From positions 1 to 10,893 of the forward strand of contig JAAMPI010001739.1 in the NCBI GenBank assembly GCA_013054445.1: a stretch of 10,893 nucleotides of DNA, given 5' to 3'. Positions 8,782 to 10,893 of the stretch are shown in pieces. The notes under the pieces were generated by a model, which saw nothing but the letters and a program-made list of their open reading frames with translations, was not told where the DNA came from and did not search any database. The position numbers and the translations under genes are program-made. Positions within the stretch are counted from its first letter, which is position 1. Each line of letters opens with the position of its first letter. The DNA is from Cudoniella acicularis. Its lineage: Eukaryota; Ascomycota; Leotiomycetes; Helotiales; Helotiaceae.

Positions 8782-8879
8782 AATCGGCACCTAACATATG
8801 ATTTCTACTTAACAGAACTGAGTTATTTCACTACTATGAAACATTAAAAAGGTTAACTAGACTAAGAAATCGGCACTTA
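8782..8879. repeat. Direct repeat AATCGGCACYTA, two copies
   Basis: Copies at 8782-8793 (AATCGGCACCTA) and 8868-8879 (AATCGGCACTTA) match at 11 of 12 bases, 86 bases apart and on the same strand. Each contains a CGG triplet, the half-site read by Zn2Cys6 regulators, so a regulatory role upstream of the transporter is possible. Confidence 0.4.
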
Positions 8880-8930
8880 GAATATACCCGACCGAGTAGA
8901 TAGGTACTGCATATATTCCCCTAAACTTAG

Positions 8931-8963
8931 CGATCCATTTCGAATACAGGATCGGTTTGGCGG
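8931..8963. promoter_or_regulatory. Inverted repeat CGATCC/GGATCG overlapping CGG-N5-CGG
   Basis: CGATCC (8931-8936) is mirrored by GGATCG (8949-8954). The CGG at 8953-8955 is followed after five bases by a second CGG at 8961-8963 in direct orientation. Such spaced CGG triplets are typical Zn2Cys6 factor sites, and these factors often control drug transporters. Actual binding is inference. Confidence 0.3.
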
Positions 8964-9245
8964 CTACTGGTGCAGACTAGCAGGACCGAGATCCGAGATT
9001 GATTTTCGTTTTTGATTTTTAACTCTTTGTTTCTTTTTATCTTAAAGAATTATTTCAAGTTATTTCCCCTAAAGTATTTATTACTGAAATAGTCAGTCCG
9101 ATTTTCCTTGAGACCGTAGAAATTATTAAAAGCTAGTTGAGGTACTCATAGTAGGGCAGCAACCTACAAATATCGCAGTAATTGGTCGTCTTTTCATTTT
9201 GGATATTGACTGCGGCCCTTCGCATCCGAGTACTCATAACTGAAA

Positions 9246-9277
9246 AAAGGGGAAGAATCTAGGTAAGTTTCCCCTTT
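9246..9277. promoter_or_regulatory. 9-bp inverted repeat made of two STRE-like cores
   Basis: AAAGGGGAA (9246-9254) and TTCCCCTTT (9269-9277) are perfect reverse complements around 14 bases. Each arm carries the stress-response-element core AGGGG/CCCCT. Two more CCCCT cores lie at 8918-8922 and 9066-9070, each followed by AAA. This sits 67-98 bases before the transporter ATG, a good place for a regulator, though the 5' UTR is not mapped. Confidence 0.4.
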
Positions 9278-9343
9278 CTTGACCTTTGGCTTGGGTTAAT
9301 GCAAATACTTCAACCGTAGATTAACATTACGGCCTCTGATACA

Positions 9344-10893
9344 ATGGAAGATAGCATCATGGATGCTTTACAAGTACTTTCGCATGAGAAAATGTCTAAA
9401 AACATGCCTATATCACCTAACAAGGACACACTCCCAACCATCATCCCAAGCACGGTTTTGAGCTCGTCTAAGTCATCTCCCTCTCAACTCGAAAACGGCC
9501 AACCCCCGCAAAACCCTGCCATCTTAAGCTTCCACGACCAACAAGCCAACGTCCTCCCACACCACAAACTCATGATCGTCTTCCCCGTCATCGCCCTCGT
9601 GCAATTCACCGCCTACCTGGACCAAACCTCCGTTTCCGCCGCCCTACCCTCCATCGGCCGCGGTCTTAACCTCGGAACATCCATCTCCTGGGTTGCGACC
9701 TCTTACTTGCTTGCGACGACGGTTGTGCAGCTCGTTTATGGGAGACTGAGTGATATTTTTGGCAGGAAAGGATTGTTGCTTATGAGTTTGGGTGTTCTTG
9801 CTTTGGGGAATTTAGCGACGGGCTTCTCGCAGAATGGGACGATGATTTTTGTGTTTCGTGCTATTGGGGGGTTGGGAGGTGGTGCTATGTAAGTAATCAC
9901 ATTATAGTAGAGGTGTGATAAAGTTTCTCTTTTTTTGTTGTGAGGAAATTTGCATGGCTGATTGGTTTTGGGGAGACAGTACAGCGCTTGTTCAGATTAT
10001 CGCTAGTGATATTACGACGCTGAAGCAGAGGGGTAAGTATAATGGGTTTATCGGCGCGGCTGTCTCGATGGGGAGTGGATTAGGGCCGTTAATTGGGGGC
10101 GTTGTGTCTTCGAAGTTGTCATGGAGGTGGACGTGAGTCGTCTCTTCTCCTTACTTCAACTTATTTCTAAGTAAAAGATCTTGCTGACCGTAAAGTAGAT
10201 TTTGGTATGACGTGCCATGGCTTCTCTTCATTATGGTCTTGGTCACAGTGTTATTGCCCAAAAGCCAGGTCTCGGGTAGTAGCACATTGGCTAAATTGAA
10301 ATTGATAGATTGGGCTGGAGTGCTTGTTAGTGTTGCGGCGACTGTGCTTCTTTTGGTACGTTTTCACCTCATTCGGAGTCATTTCTAACATTTCTGCTGA
10401 ATGAATTTGTGGTTAACGAGGCGCTGCTTCTTTAGATCCCGCTGTCAGAGGGAGGAGCAATCTTCTCTTGGAATAGCGCTATCGTTATCTCGATGCTTGT
10501 TATTGGAGGAGTCGTTGTGGGTGCTTTCTTGCTGGTTGAGCATAAATTTGCGACGTTACCTGTTATGCCTCGTAAGTTCCAATCCTGAAGTATTTATCTA
10601 CTCATAAAATGTTTCTTAAATTTAGCGGGCAACTTGACTTTCAAGGTGAAAGTTTAAGCTACAGATATTAATGGTTAAGCACACAAACTAATCATACATA
10701 CCAGTCCGCCTCTTCACCAACGACCTCTCCTGCAACATCCTTCTCGCCCAAAATATCCTTTTCGGCTTCGTCTTCTGGGCCAACCTCTTCTACCTCCCCT
10801 TCTACCTTGAGAACCTCCGCGGCTACTCCCCTATTATTGCCGGTGCGCTCATCTCCCCCATGGTAGGAGCCCAAGGTCTCGGCAGCGTCATCT
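9344..10893 (+). CDS. MFS transporter, DHA2-like drug:H+ antiporter family (3' end cut off)
   Basis: A plasma-membrane-type proton-coupled exporter of small molecules by family; the substrate cannot be told. Exons: 9344-9888, 9980-10132, 10199-10355, 10436-10571 and 10705 to the window end, giving about 393 residues so far. All four introns have GT-AG ends (GTAAGT, GTGAGT, GTACGT, GTAAGT) and the joins preserve conserved sequence. A soluble Ser/Pro-rich N-terminus of about 70 residues precedes the first membrane segment (FPVIALVQFTAYLDQTSVSAA). Motif A is GRLSDIFGRK (about residue 133). Motif C-like GSGLGPLIGGV follows in exon 2 and WRWTFWYDVPW in exons 2-3, where the family usually has WRWIFWINLP. 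IDWAGVLVSVAATVLLLIPLSEGG and FWANLFYLPFYLENLRGYSPIIAG match the 14-helix (DHA2) branch. It is read away from gyp7's 3' end, in the same direction. The third-base preference changes sharply inside exon 1. Confidence 0.93.

Larger units (their letters stand above)
8407..9343. other. gyp7 3' region and upstream region of the MFS gene
   Basis: No gene is supportable. About 8407-8640 is G/T-rich and probably gyp7 3' UTR; AT-rich strings near 8600 could belong to the polyadenylation region. From about 8700 the DNA is AT-rich, with several short symmetrical or repeated motifs (listed separately) that would sit 70-590 bases upstream of the transporter start. A leader intron at 9263-9319 (AG|GTAAGT, GTTAAT, CGTAG) is possible but unproven. 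Confidence 0.5.

Noticed and set aside
1522..10893. A biosynthetic or defence gene cluster combining kinase, GAP and MFS transporter
   Set aside because: There is no core synthase, tailoring enzyme or pathway regulator; gyp7 is a housekeeping gene and the kinase is broken, so co-location alone gives no support.
1..10893. CRISPR arrays, insertion sequences, rRNA or terminal repeats
   Set aside because: No regularly spaced repeats, transposase-like protein, long terminal repeats or rRNA-like blocks were seen on either strand.

Overview
The window looks like nuclear DNA of a filamentous ascomycete (Pezizomycotina). The genes are split by short introns (54-169 nt) with GT-AG or GC-AG ends and CTRAY-like branch sites, and the three proteins are typical of that group. 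A Leotiomycetes-type genome is plausible, but the sequence alone does not name a species. All three loci read on the + strand.

Layout. 1-1521: no supportable gene; the last few hundred bases are pyrimidine-rich and could be an old promoter/leader. 1522-5083: a decayed hybrid histidine kinase (GAF, DHp/HisKA, HATPase_c, receiver-like remnant, receiver). Its catalytic motifs are still readable but lie in several frames, with in-frame stops, frameshifts and two apparent internal deletions. 5084-5561: intergenic, with the presumed gyp7 promoter. 5562-8406: gyp7, a Rab/Ypt GTPase-activating protein with an N-terminal DUF3548-type domain and a C-terminal TBC domain in four exons. Its first intron is a GC-AG intron, and a 9-T run puts the second half of the TBC domain in another frame. 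8407-9343: gyp7 3' region and the promoter region of the next gene, with inverted repeats and AGGGG/CCCCT elements. 9344-10893: the first about 393 codons of an MFS (DHA2-like, drug:H+ antiporter type) transporter in five exons, cut by the window end.

The three loci do not form an obvious pathway: a broken two-component sensor, a housekeeping vacuole-trafficking GAP and an efflux-type transporter. I found no convincing new biological system. The points most worth checking are the single-base T-run frameshift inside a conserved housekeeping gene, the frame-neutral GC-AG intron carrying an in-frame stop, the histidine kinase that decayed while keeping good splice sites, and abrupt switches between C-ending and G/T-ending codons inside both intact genes.
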